This document shows, piece by piece, positions 7,789 to 15,493 of a DNA stretch of 64,000 bases. A program made the translations under genes and the position numbers. The DNA lies in contig NZ_CP114286.1 in NCBI RefSeq assembly GCF_027111275.1, positions 3,582,501 through 3,646,500 of the forward strand, read 5' to 3'. This DNA is from Flavobacterium luteolum. GTDB taxonomy: Bacteria > Bacteroidota > Bacteroidia > Flavobacteriales > Flavobacteriaceae. Positions within the stretch are counted from its first letter, which is position 1, and each line of letters opens with the position of its first letter. Under the pieces are notes generated by a model. It ran no database searches. It saw only the letters and a program-made list of their open reading frames with translations, and was not told where the DNA came from.

Positions 7789-9075
7789 ATGGAAAATAAA
7801 ACTCTTTCAGGCAGAGAGAAAAAGAACCGCAGTATGATGCTGGTTCTTCCACTGCTTGTTCTTCCATTTATAACCATGCTGTTCTGGGTGCTTGGAGGAG
7901 GCAAAGGAACAGAAAATCCAATTTCGGGAACTGAAAAAAAAGGATTTAATATGCTGCTTCCAAATCCAAAACTAAAGGAAGATTCCAGTCTGGATAAAAT
8001 GAGCTATTATGACCAGGCATCAATTGATTCGATAAAACTGCAGGAACAAAAAAAGAAAGATCCTAATTATTCGGTTGGTGCGGAAGATAATGATAATCTT
8101 GAATCAAAACGTTTTTTTGATATGGATGAGGTTCCCTGGAATGATAAAAAAAATGGACTGAACACAGGCTATCTAAAACCAGAGAATGAAAAGAAGATGT
8201 ACCAGAAACTTGAAGCGCTACAAAAAGCAATTTCGGAGCCTCCAAGAGATTATCAGAACGGTCAGGATATGAGGGAATTTCAGTACCAGAAACCACCTTA
8301 CGGTGAAACAGCAGAGATGAAAAATCTTGAACAGCTCATGACAGCAATGAGTGCGCCTTCCGAGCCTGATCCTGAACTTGCCCAGCTTGGCGGCATGCTG
8401 GAAAATATTCTGGATATCCAGCACCCAGAACGTGTTCAGGAAAAACTGCGGCAGAACTCAAAGCTTCAAAAAGGAAAAGTTTTTTCAGTGAGTAGAAAAG
8501 CTGAAGAGCAAAACCTGAGCTCTCTTCAGACCACGAAAGTAAATGATGAGCAGCCAATAAATTCATTTTATTCGCTTGATGATGAAACCAAAGATGAAGA
8601 AGTTCAGAACGCAGTTGAGGCAGCGGTTCATGAAACGCAGACCATCGTAAACGGATCCATTGTAAAAATCAGGCTGATAAACGATGTTTTTATCAATGGG
8701 ATACTTATTCCTAGAAACAGTTTCGTTTTTGGAACAGCTTCACTTAAGGGGGAAAGGCTCGAAATAAAGATCAGTAGTATAAAATACCAGAATTCCATTT
8801 TCCCTGTTGAACTTTCGGTTTTTGATATCGACGGCATTAAAGGTATTTACATCCCAGGAACTATAAATAGAGATGTTGCAAAAGCTTCTGCCGACAGATC
8901 CATGCAGAGTATTGGACTCTCAGGAGTCAGTGATTCATGGGGTACTCAGGCAGCAGGTATGGGAGTTGAGGCAGCCAAGTCACTTTTAAGCAGAAAAGTT
9001 AAACTGATAAAGGTTGCAGTTAAGGCGGGGTACAAAGTGCTCCTTTATGATGAAAAAGAGAAGAATGAAAAATAA
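7789..9075 (+). CDS. traM: TraM conjugative transposon protein (VirB10-like)
   Basis: 428 residues. A basic N-terminus precedes one membrane segment (about 16-38). A long Pro/Glu/Lys-rich linker follows. The C-terminal domain (about residues 275-425) contains VNGSIVKIRLINDVFINGI and IPRNSFVFGTASL, as in TraM proteins whose C-domain resembles the VirB10 beta-barrel that spans to the outer membrane. It sits 4 bases after the TraL-position gene. The length is typical. With TraN it should form the periplasmic and outer-membrane core of the channel. Confidence 0.92.
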   Translation: MENKTLSGREKKNRSMMLVLPLLVLPFITMLFWVLGGGKGTENPISGTEKKGFNMLLPNPKLKEDSSLDKMSYYDQASIDSIKLQEQKKKDPNYSVGAEDNDNLESKRFFDMDEVPWNDKKNGLNTGYLKPENEKKMYQKLEALQKAISEPPRDYQNGQDMREFQYQKPPYGETAEMKNLEQLMTAMSAPSEPDPELAQLGGMLENILDIQHPERVQEKLRQNSKLQKGKVFSVSRKAEEQNLSSLQTTKVNDEQPINSFYSLDDETKDEEVQNAVEAAVHETQTIVNGSIVKIRLINDVFINGILIPRNSFVFGTASLKGERLEIKISSIKYQNSIFPVELSVFDIDGIKGIYIPGTINRDVAKASADRSMQSIGLSGVSDSWGTQAAGMGVEAAKSLLSRKVKLIKVAVKAGYKVLLYDEKEKNEK

Positions 9076-9091
9076 TATTAAGCTAAGTGAA

Positions 9092-9922
9092 ATGAAAAAG
9101 TTAAAAACATTAATTATCATATTTATTTTTTTGTCTGGATTTTCAGCTTCAGCGCAGTATGACGCTGCAGCCGAATACAATAATATACAGCTTGGCTACT
9201 CCAAAACTACAAGTATTTTATTTCCTTATGCTATAAAAAGCTTGGATATAGGAAGCCGTGATGTACTTGTACAGAAAGCTAAGGGAGTGGAAAACATACT
9301 GCTTCTCAAAGCCGGTAAGCAGAATTTTCTACAGACTAACCTGACTGTTGTCACTTCCGACGGTAAGCTTTACAGCTTTATTTTAAACTTTGATGATCTG
9401 TGTCCGACATTAAAAGTAGAAGCGGGACTAAGAGCAGATGAAGACAAATCCCTGCTGTTTTCCCTTGAGAACGAAAACCAGAAAGAAATAAAAGAATATG
9501 CACTGCTGGCATTATCCAAGAAAAATAAGGTAGGCGGACTGGATTCAAAAAATGCAGAAATTGAATTTAAGGTTGACGGCATTTTTATTCATCAGGACGT
9601 GATGTACTTCAGAGTGTTTTTAGGGAATGATTCCAGGATTAACTACGATGTGGACCAGCTTCGTTTTTTTATCAGAGACCAGAAAAAATCGAAAAGAACT
9701 GCAGTTCAGGAAATAGAAATGACACCGCTTTTATGCACCGGCGACTTTAGCAGGATTTCCGACAAATCTGAAACAACAGTAGTTTTTGCCATATCTAAAT
9801 TTACTATACCAGAAAAGAAGAAATTCACAATGCAGGTCTTTGAAAAAAATGGAGGAAGGCATCTGGAACTTAACATAAAAAACAGGCACCTGGTTAATCT
9901 TGAAATACTGGGTAACCGATAA
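9092..9922 (+). CDS. traN: TraN conjugative transposon protein (DUF4138, VirB9-like)
   Basis: Started at 9092 (MKKLKTLIIIFIFLSGFSASAQ), which gives a textbook signal peptide and a 276-residue protein 16 bases after traM. The open frame extends upstream to 9014 inside traM, but those starts would bury the signal peptide. The mature protein is beta-rich, with AEYNNIQLGYSKTTSILFPYAIKSLDIGSRDVLVQK in its N-terminal region (quoted in part from a longer conserved block), characteristic of TraN. It probably pairs with TraM in the outer-membrane complex. Confidence 0.92.
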   Translation: MKKLKTLIIIFIFLSGFSASAQYDAAAEYNNIQLGYSKTTSILFPYAIKSLDIGSRDVLVQKAKGVENILLLKAGKQNFLQTNLTVVTSDGKLYSFILNFDDLCPTLKVEAGLRADEDKSLLFSLENENQKEIKEYALLALSKKNKVGGLDSKNAEIEFKVDGIFIHQDVMYFRVFLGNDSRINYDVDQLRFFIRDQKKSKRTAVQEIEMTPLLCTGDFSRISDKSETTVVFAISKFTIPEKKKFTMQVFEKNGGRHLELNIKNRHLVNLEILGNR

Positions 9923-9949
9923 GCAGTACTAATTTTAAATGCGAATATC

Positions 9950-10753
9950 ATGAACGAGAAAAATGTACAGTATCTGAAAGACCAGTTAAAATATACTGGA
10001 TTCGGAGAAACTTTTGATGCTGAATTAAGAGAGAATATTCAGAAAGGGGATAAGGATTTTAAAATAGCGCATACCGGTATTATGAACAATGGTGTGCCTA
10101 ATAAAGATACCGTGACCGTTGAACTGAATTTTAAAAAGTCCGACCAGAGCGATATGTATTTTTTCAATTCCTATCAAGTTAATCTTCAGAAAGAGGAAAA
10201 TAAGCCGGGATTGGAACAGACTTTTTATATTAATAATGATAATACCAGCATTACACTCAAAGAGGCGTATAATTTGATGGAGGGCAGATCGGTTAATAAA
10301 GATTTAAAGAATAAGGACGGTGAAACCTACAATTGCTGGATTCGTATGGACTTCAAGGAAAGCGACGACCGTGGAAATTTCAAACTTCAGCATTATCATC
10401 AGAACTATGGCTATGATCTCGAAGCTTCGCTGGAAAAGCATTCCATAAAAGAACTTCTGACACCGCAGTACAAGGAAGATCTGATGAATTCTCTGAAAAA
10501 AGGTAATCTGCAGTCTGTAACTTTCGTAGTCGGCGGAGAGGAGCGTAAACAGTTTGTTGAGGCTAATCCCCAGTTTAAAACTATTAAGGTTTATGATTCT
10601 TCCCTACAGAGAATAAATGACCGTGAAAGCAAGAATGAAAAGCAGTCGCAGTCCAAAGAAAAGAGCGCAGAACAGAAAAATAACGATGATGAGCCTTCTC
10701 AGAAGGAAAAGAACAGTAACTCCCGTTCAAAAAAAGCGGGCAGATCAGTTTAA
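9950..10753 (+). CDS. Conserved ICE protein of unknown function, paralogue A
   Basis: 267 residues, no signal peptide or membrane segment. It begins with a QYLKDQLKYTGFGE block, has KEAYNLMEGRSVNK in the middle and SLKKGNLQSVTFVVGG then FVEANPQFKTIKVYD near residue 220, and ends in a disordered Lys/Ser/Glu/Asn tail. All of these blocks recur in the next gene. The pattern recalls DUF3945-like proteins carried by Bacteroidota mobile elements, but I cannot assign a reaction. It follows traN by 27 bases in the same operon. Probably cytoplasmic; the charged tail could bind nucleic acid. Confidence 0.75.
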   Translation: MNEKNVQYLKDQLKYTGFGETFDAELRENIQKGDKDFKIAHTGIMNNGVPNKDTVTVELNFKKSDQSDMYFFNSYQVNLQKEENKPGLEQTFYINNDNTSITLKEAYNLMEGRSVNKDLKNKDGETYNCWIRMDFKESDDRGNFKLQHYHQNYGYDLEASLEKHSIKELLTPQYKEDLMNSLKKGNLQSVTFVVGGEERKQFVEANPQFKTIKVYDSSLQRINDRESKNEKQSQSKEKSAEQKNNDDEPSQKEKNSNSRSKKAGRSV

Positions 10754-10778
10754 GGCTCTGCAGTAATAAGTATCGGTC

Positions 10779-11810
10779 ATGTCTTCTGAAAACAATAGAG
10801 TAGAAAACGAGATAAAATTGTGGATGTCCAAGGAAGAAAAATTAAAATTTTTATTTCAAAATAGCCCGCAGGTTGAACGCTCTTTTGGAGTTGAGAAACT
10901 GAAATTTTTTAAGATGCTGCTTTTTAAATATAAAAAGACTAAATCTGTAGACGAAAAAATAACTTTGAGATTTCTTAAGCATGAATATAATAATTTGAGG
11001 CGTCAGGTCTATCCGAATATCATTCGCCGACTTCTAAATGAAGCGCTAAGCGCTGTTGTTTTTCAAAGGATAGATAAACGGGATTATCTTAGAGATCTGG
11101 AATTAAACAAGAAGAATTTAGAGGATCAGCTTACAAAAAGCGGTTTTCATGAGGCTTATGGCAAAGTATTGGAGCATATGCAGGAACAGCAGTTAAATTT
11201 TTCTGTTCCCGTTTCTTATCATATCTCAGAAAATGAGAGACTTGAATATTCATTGCAATTTGTAAAAGATGCACAGGGGGCTTATCAGTTTGATGGATTC
11301 AGATCAATTCTTCATACAGATTCGTCGCCATCTGGGCGGAGTGCGCATTACTTTAAGAATGAAAAATCTGAGAGCTTTAATGCTTCAGAGGCATACGAAA
11401 TGCTTGCGGGAAGAGCAGTTCTTAAAAGCGGAACTTGGAAACAGTTTAATTTCTGCGATAGAGACCTTAATGACAATTATCGTATACATGAGTTTCCAGA
11501 AGCGTATGGATACAATGTCAGCAGTGCTTTGCGGGCTGTTCCTCTTAAAAATGATGACTATGAGACATTCGAATCCCTCGCCGATTCTTTGAAAAAGGGC
11601 AGGAGGGAAGAAGCTGTACTGCTGATTCAAGGGAGAGAAATGAAAGTTTTTTTGGAAGCAAATCCACGCTTTAAGACCTTGACTTTTTATAACGACAGGA
11701 TGCAGAAACTTAGTCTGGCGGAAATTAAAAACGGCTGTAAAATTAGTCCCGTGGTAAAACCGCAGCAGAATATTGAGACTCAGACCGCAAAAAAGGTGCA
11801 TCATATCTGA
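10779..11810 (+). CDS. Conserved ICE protein of unknown function, paralogue B with N-terminal extension
   Basis: 343 residues. Residues about 110-330 repeat the architecture of the preceding protein: LEDQLTKSGFHEAYGKVLE, then ASEAYEMLAGRAVLK, SLKKGRREEAVLLIQG and FLEANPRFKTLTFYNDRMQKL. The first 100 residues are an added helical, basic region (SKEEKLKFLFQNSP and KMLLFKYKKTKS) absent from paralogue A. No enzyme motif or membrane segment is seen. The pair looks like a duplication in which one copy gained a domain. It lies 25 bases after A and 22 before the winged-helix-like gene. Confidence 0.72.
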   Translation: MSSENNRVENEIKLWMSKEEKLKFLFQNSPQVERSFGVEKLKFFKMLLFKYKKTKSVDEKITLRFLKHEYNNLRRQVYPNIIRRLLNEALSAVVFQRIDKRDYLRDLELNKKNLEDQLTKSGFHEAYGKVLEHMQEQQLNFSVPVSYHISENERLEYSLQFVKDAQGAYQFDGFRSILHTDSSPSGRSAHYFKNEKSESFNASEAYEMLAGRAVLKSGTWKQFNFCDRDLNDNYRIHEFPEAYGYNVSSALRAVPLKNDDYETFESLADSLKKGRREEAVLLIQGREMKVFLEANPRFKTLTFYNDRMQKLSLAEIKNGCKISPVVKPQQNIETQTAKKVHHI

Positions 11811-11832
11811 TGTTTATAAATCTTATTTGGTT

Positions 11833-12129
11833 ATGGAAAATCTTAAACTTTTATCGGGATTTTTTCAGGCTATTGAAAACGACTTTAGGGTCAGCACCAC
11901 GCATATTGCAATATTTGCGGCTCTGCTTCAGTTTCGTGCCTGTAAAGATTTTGTCAATCCGATACAGGCATACAGCATAGAAATCCAGAATATTGCCAAG
12001 GTCATATCTCCAAAGACATATCATAAGTGTATGCGCGAATTGGATAATTATGGTTATATAATTTATGTTCCGACAAAGAATAAGAATAAGCGGAGCAGTA
12101 TTTATTTTCATTTAGATCATTTATCTTAA
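11833..12129 (+). CDS. Small winged-helix-like protein of the ICE
   Basis: 98 residues from the ATG at 11833; a longer frame from 11773 would overlap the previous gene. The sequence FFQAIENDFRVSTTHIAIFAALLQF, then IEIQNIAKVISPKTYHKCMRELDNYGYIIYVP, reads as helix, HTH recognition helix and wing, a layout common in small DNA-binding regulators. It comes first in a run of three small genes (this one, an RteC-like protein, an excisionase-like HTH protein). Its role in transfer or excision control is inferred from that setting. Confidence 0.55.
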   Translation: MENLKLLSGFFQAIENDFRVSTTHIAIFAALLQFRACKDFVNPIQAYSIEIQNIAKVISPKTYHKCMRELDNYGYIIYVPTKNKNKRSSIYFHLDHLS

Positions 12130-12139
12130 AACAAATCTG

Positions 12140-12565
12140 ATGAGTACAAAAAAATATTCAGTCAGCGACCATTTCGATTTTGAATCAAGACTTTCGAATC
12201 TGGAAACTTTATTTTTGAATTGTAATAATTACCGGAATCTGGTTTCAGACGTTTCCAATTTAGCGCAGAAATGCAAAAGCTCTTATTCGAAAATAGACCT
12301 GTCGAGTCTTTTTTACATTCTGATGGATGAAGGATTGCTGTTTTTTGATAAGTCAGATAAAAGGATGAACAGGGCCAGATTTCAGAACTTTATTTCCCAT
12401 TGTTTTACATACTCTGGTGATGGAGGATGTCAAAAAGATATTACTTCAATCAGCAGGCAGTTTTCAGAATGCAGCGGTTTTATTTACAAAGATAAACAGA
12501 TTAAATTTTTAGATACCTTAATTGCAAGGCTGCAGGAAAGGAAATCTCGTCTTGAAATCTGGTAG
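12140..12565 (+). CDS. RteC-like regulatory protein
   Basis: 141 residues. The C-terminal two thirds (IDLSSLFYILMDEGLLFFD, FQNFISHCFTYS, then KFLDTLIARLQERKSRLE) match the spacing I know for the C-terminal part of RteC, the protein that activates the excision operon in CTnDOT: a helical EL-Y-L block, a short HTH-like stretch, and a final FLD-L-L-R helix. It is shorter than RteC (about 217 residues), lacking the N-terminal part. It lies 10 bases after the winged-helix gene and is followed by an excisionase-like gene, as expected for an excision switch. Family assignment is moderate to weak. Confidence 0.45.
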   Translation: MSTKKYSVSDHFDFESRLSNLETLFLNCNNYRNLVSDVSNLAQKCKSSYSKIDLSSLFYILMDEGLLFFDKSDKRMNRARFQNFISHCFTYSGDGGCQKDITSISRQFSECSGFIYKDKQIKFLDTLIARLQERKSRLEIW

Positions 12566-12606
12566 ACGTATTTTTTATTTTTAGTATTTATAAAATTATT
12601 CTAGTG

Positions 12607-12897
12607 ATGGCAAAAGTTATAACAGAAAAAAAAAGTGCTTTACTTTTAAAGTTTAAAGAGATTATAGAGCCTGTACTTGCAAGGCTTGAAACGATAGATT
12701 CGAAAATCAGCGGAAATAGTAAAAGTTTAAAACCTGGCTTTTACAGAAATGAAGATTTAAAAAAAATATTTGGACTATCTACTAATACCATTGTCAAATA
12801 CAGACGGACAGGGATTCTCCCTTACACGAAGCTGGGAGATATATTTTTATATGAAGCTAAAAAGATTGAAAAAATACTGCATGATAATGAAGTTTAG
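12607..12897 (+). CDS. Excisionase-like helix-turn-helix protein
   Basis: 96 residues from the ATG at 12607 (a GTG lies just upstream at 12604). The C-terminal half, YRNEDLKKIFGLSTNTIVKYRRTGILPYTKLGDIFLYEAKKI, is a MerR-type/excisionase HTH with the typical turn LS-x-NT and wing GILPYTKLGD. Such small proteins in Bacteroidota ICEs include the recombination directionality factors Xis2c and Xis2d of CTnDOT. It is the last gene of the plus-strand block and directly precedes a region with repeated GTCTATCATCAT words, possible binding sites. The HTH fold call is firm; the excision role is inferred. Confidence 0.65.
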   Translation: MAKVITEKKSALLLKFKEIIEPVLARLETIDSKISGNSKSLKPGFYRNEDLKKIFGLSTNTIVKYRRTGILPYTKLGDIFLYEAKKIEKILHDNEV

Positions 12898-13228
12898 TTT
12901 CTATTTTGTCCATTATGTTAAAGTGCTAAAATCATATATATAATAGCAATGTTGGTGTCTATCATTTTTATTGTTTATTTTGATTTTCTCAAATCATAGA
13001 TGCGGTGTCTATCATCATGTCTATCATCATGTCCATGTTCAGAGTATTTTTGGATAAGCTGATGAAAATTCCAGACAAATTTAAAGCCACATTTACATCC
13101 TTAATTTTTTTAAAATATCTTTTTTAGAAACCTAAATTATCTTTAAGTTTCACATTAGTTTCAATAAACCTTAAAAAGAAAAGACGACCAAGTAGGTCGT
13201 CTTTTTTATTATTACTTGTAATTGAAAT
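12898..13228. other. Non-coding junction between tra operon and cargo genes, with 12-bp repeats
   Basis: No credible gene. It holds the word GTCTATCAT at 12957-12965 and two head-to-tail copies of GTCTATCATCAT at 13007-13018 and 13019-13030, followed by the variant GTCCATGTTC. The right part contains the terminator hairpin at 13179-13205. The repeats may be operator or recombination-arm sites for the adjacent HTH protein or the integrase; that is inference. Confidence 0.6.
13179..13205. terminator. Bidirectional terminator between converging ICE transcripts
   Basis: AAAAGACGACC and GGTCGTCTTTT form a perfect 11-bp stem around a 5-base loop, with A-tracts on the left and a T-tract on the right, so it can stop transcription both from the tra/regulatory operon and from the minus-strand HAD gene. 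Confidence 0.9.
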
Positions 13229-13696
13229 TTAAATTACTGCAAATTCTTCTTTTCTCAAAATATCAATTGCTTCTAAGGCTTGATCAGTTGTTAATCCAAC
13301 AGTACCACTAGTTATTATTGCTTTGTTTTTGATATAATCAGGTAAACCATTTAAAGTTTTATCATCATCTAAAATAACAAAACTTTCAGAACTATTTGTT
13401 TTATTGCACCAGCGAAGTATTTCTTCTTTTCTATTAAGATTATCTAAGTTTGGTTCAAGTGCAGTAATGTTGGCTATAATACCTCTATTTTTAAAAATTA
13501 TTTCCCACTCCGAATTACTGAATTTTGACTTATGTGAAGTGGTCAATAGAATTCTTGCTCCAGTATTATAAATAATATTCTGAAGATTACTTACAGCTCT
13601 TGAACTAAAATTGGCAAATCCATCAGATAATATTTCTGTAGGTCTCCAAGAAGTAGCAGGAACCATAACTCCGTCTATGTCTAATAGTATTAACAT
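13229..13696 (-). CDS. HAD-superfamily phosphatase-like protein (ICE cargo)
   Basis: 155 residues. HAD motif I is at residues 6-9 (DIDG in LLDIDGVMV), motif II is the Thr/Ser of LLTTSH (about 50-55), and an acidic motif IV is FVILDDDKTL (about 104-113). The size and lack of a large cap domain resemble the HAD domains of RNA/DNA end-repair proteins (the Swiss-Army-knife group) more than metabolic phosphatases. That would fit 3'-phosphate removal, but this is inference. A near-consensus promoter lies just upstream, so the mRNA may be almost leaderless. The gene lies 53 bases downstream of the ParB-like gene on the same strand. Confidence 0.75.
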   Translation of the reverse strand: MLILLDIDGVMVPATSWRPTEILSDGFANFSSRAVSNLQNIIYNTGARILLTTSHKSKFSNSEWEIIFKNRGIIANITALEPNLDNLNRKEEILRWCNKTNSSESFVILDDDKTLNGLPDYIKNKAIITSGTVGLTTDQALEAIDILRKEEFAVI

Positions 13697-13700
13697 GTTG

Positions 13701-13730
13701 CAAAGGTACTCCTTTTTTTGTTTAGTGCAA
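13701..13730 (-). promoter_or_regulatory. Consensus Bacteroidota promoter of the HAD gene
   Basis: On the minus strand TTG (13730-13728) and TACCTTTG (13708-13701) are separated by 19 bases, a full match to the Bacteroidota -33/-7 pattern. The -7 box ends only 4 bases before the ATG at 13696, so transcription would start at or within a base or two of the start codon. Confidence 0.75.
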
Positions 13731-13749
13731 TATAATGATTTCTTTTAAT

Positions 13750-14094
13750 TTAATCTTTATCATAACGTTCTGCAAAAAGTCTTCGAGAATCTTCATCATC
13801 ATAATCTACTAAACTAACATTTACATGATTCCATAAAAGTTCAACTTGTGTAGCATTTGTACCTCCAGGTGTAATTTCAGGATTACTCTCTAATAGTTTA
13901 TGACAGATATATCTATGATGTCCATCAACAATTCTTCCATTTGAAGTTTTTATTGCACTAAAGTTATTTCCGTTTTGTAATCTTTTGTGTATTCTCTCTA
14001 GAATTGGGAAACTTACTTCTATTTGTCCTGGATTGTATTCAAATTCTGTCTCTTGTATAAATTTCACAACCTGATCATATGTTATTTGTTTCAT
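13750..14094 (-). CDS. ParB/sulfiredoxin-fold-like protein (ICE cargo)
   Basis: 114 residues. The central segment SNGRIVDGHHRYICHKLL matches the G-x-(I/V)-x-DGHHR signature of ParB-N/sulfiredoxin-fold proteins, with a preceding beta strand at EVSFPILERI. It is far too short for a chromosome-partition ParB and has no HTH domain. Stand-alone ParB-like domains are known as nucleases, ADP- or nucleotide-handling modules and parts of defence or toxin systems, so a CTP-dependent partition role is unlikely. A -7 box TACATTTG lies at 14133-14126. Paired with the HAD gene in the cargo slot next to the integrase; function unknown. Confidence 0.65.
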   Translation of the reverse strand: MKQITYDQVVKFIQETEFEYNPGQIEVSFPILERIHKRLQNGNNFSAIKTSNGRIVDGHHRYICHKLLESNPEITPGGTNATQVELLWNHVNVSLVDYDDEDSRRLFAERYDKD

Positions 14095-14125
14095 ATTGTA
14101 ACTGTATTGGTTTTTGGGTTAATAA

Positions 14126-14133
14126 CAAATGTA
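14126..14133 (-). promoter_or_regulatory. -7 box upstream of the ParB-like gene
   Basis: TACATTTG on the minus strand matches TAnnTTTG, 31 bases before the ATG at 14094. I do not see a clear TTG at the usual -33 distance, so this is a partial promoter call. Confidence 0.45.
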
Positions 14134-14266
14134 TTAATTTTAAGTGTCTATTTTTAAATAGCTAGAAAGGGATGAAAAAACAAATTGTGTGTTTTTAAAC
14201 TTCTACGGTTTTCGAATAATAAATTATTATCTCTTACCGTCACAATTAGAATATTGAGATTTAATT

Positions 14267-15493
14267 TTACTTAGATTCGTATCTTTTCATTACCTTAATC
14301 ATGTCGTCCATAACATTGTGATCTAAAACTTTAGCATAATGCTGTGTCTGTTTTATATTGGTATGTCCCATCATTGAAGAGACATGTTCGATTCGGACTC
14401 CGTTTCCAAGGGTCACAGTTGTACCGAAGGTATGTCTTGCCACATACCATGTCAGATGTTTTTGTATGTTACAGATGTCGGCAATTTCTTTAAGATATGC
14501 ATTCATTTTCTGGTTTGAAATAATTGGTATTAGTCCAATCTGTTTTCCTTGGTATTTTTCAATGATCCTTCTGGCAGGAGGAAGAACAGGTACGTTTTCT
14601 CTGATGTCAGTTTTTGTTCTGCTGGCCATTATCCATAATTCATTTTTGTTCTTTGAGAGAATATTAGCATTTGTAAGAGAACATGCGTCAACCGGAGCAT
14701 AACCTGTATAGCAGCAGAACAGAAAAATGTCCCTAACTTTCTGAAGTCTTTCAATATCTATGACTTTATTTTCAATAAGGTTTAATTCTTCCTGTGATAA
14801 AAATACAGCATCTTTAACGCTGATCTTTCCATCATATACAATAAAGGGGTTTCTCTGTATTAATTCCATTTTGATGCAGTGTGTGCACGCAGTTTTAAAC
14901 ATTCGGATATATTTTACCACCGAGTTATTTTTAATTCCTTGTACGCTCTTAAAAGTACTCTCGTATTTAAGGTATTCCTCCAGTTTGTATATAAATGACG
15001 ATTTAACTTCATCAATAGGAAAGTCTTCCTTATTATACTCTTTGAAAATAAAAGCTTTCATAAGTTCACTAGACCTCTGGTATTTTTGAAGTGAAGCTGG
15101 CGCCCTCTCTCCATTCTTAACTTTTTTTTCGAAATGATCGTTGTGTTTTTTTAAGATCTGAAGTATAGTTAGATCACACTTTTTGGGGGTTGGCAGTCCC
15201 ATTAGTTCATTTTTAAGGATCTGAAGTTTTACCTCAGGTTTTAATTTAAAAAGTTCGTTGAATTTGCGTTCAATGTTAAGATGCAAATTGTCAAGAGCGC
15301 TCTTAATTACTTTTTCTTTTTCAATTTTTAAAACTCCCCTCAACTTAGAGGTTGCTTTCCATCTATCTGCGGCAATTGATTTTCCTGTAGATAGAGACGT
15401 TTCCTGTTCTTTGTAATTGATTCGCGCAAAGATCGGAGATTCACCGTTTAAATCGGCTTTTTGTGTTTTGATGTAGAAGATAACTTTTAACAT
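14267..15493 (-). CDS. int: Tyrosine recombinase (integrase) of the ICE
   Basis: 408 residues: an N-terminal arm-binding domain, a SAM-like core-binding domain (about residues 105-205) and a C-terminal catalytic domain. Catalytic landmarks are YVARHTFGTTV (box II Arg), MGHTNIKQTQHYAKV (His and the nucleophile Tyr near residue 388). As in CTnDOT-type integrases, the first catalytic arginine position is not Arg (TGYAPVDACSLT), and the HxxR His is replaced by Tyr in WYVAR. It points away from the adjacent tRNA-Ser gene and is the recombinase expected to excise and integrate the element. Intact in length. Confidence 0.93.
   Translation of the reverse strand: MLKVIFYIKTQKADLNGESPIFARINYKEQETSLSTGKSIAADRWKATSKLRGVLKIEKEKVIKSALDNLHLNIERKFNELFKLKPEVKLQILKNELMGLPTPKKCDLTILQILKKHNDHFEKKVKNGERAPASLQKYQRSSELMKAFIFKEYNKEDFPIDEVKSSFIYKLEEYLKYESTFKSVQGIKNNSVVKYIRMFKTACTHCIKMELIQRNPFIVYDGKISVKDAVFLSQEELNLIENKVIDIERLQKVRDIFLFCCYTGYAPVDACSLTNANILSKNKNELWIMASRTKTDIRENVPVLPPARRIIEKYQGKQIGLIPIISNQKMNAYLKEIADICNIQKHLTWYVARHTFGTTVTLGNGVRIEHVSSMMGHTNIKQTQHYAKVLDHNVMDDMIKVMKRYESK

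Noticed and set aside
13750..14094. Chromosome or plasmid partition ParB
   Set aside because: At 114 residues with no HTH or dimer domain and no parA nearby, only the ParB/Srx-like fold is supported.
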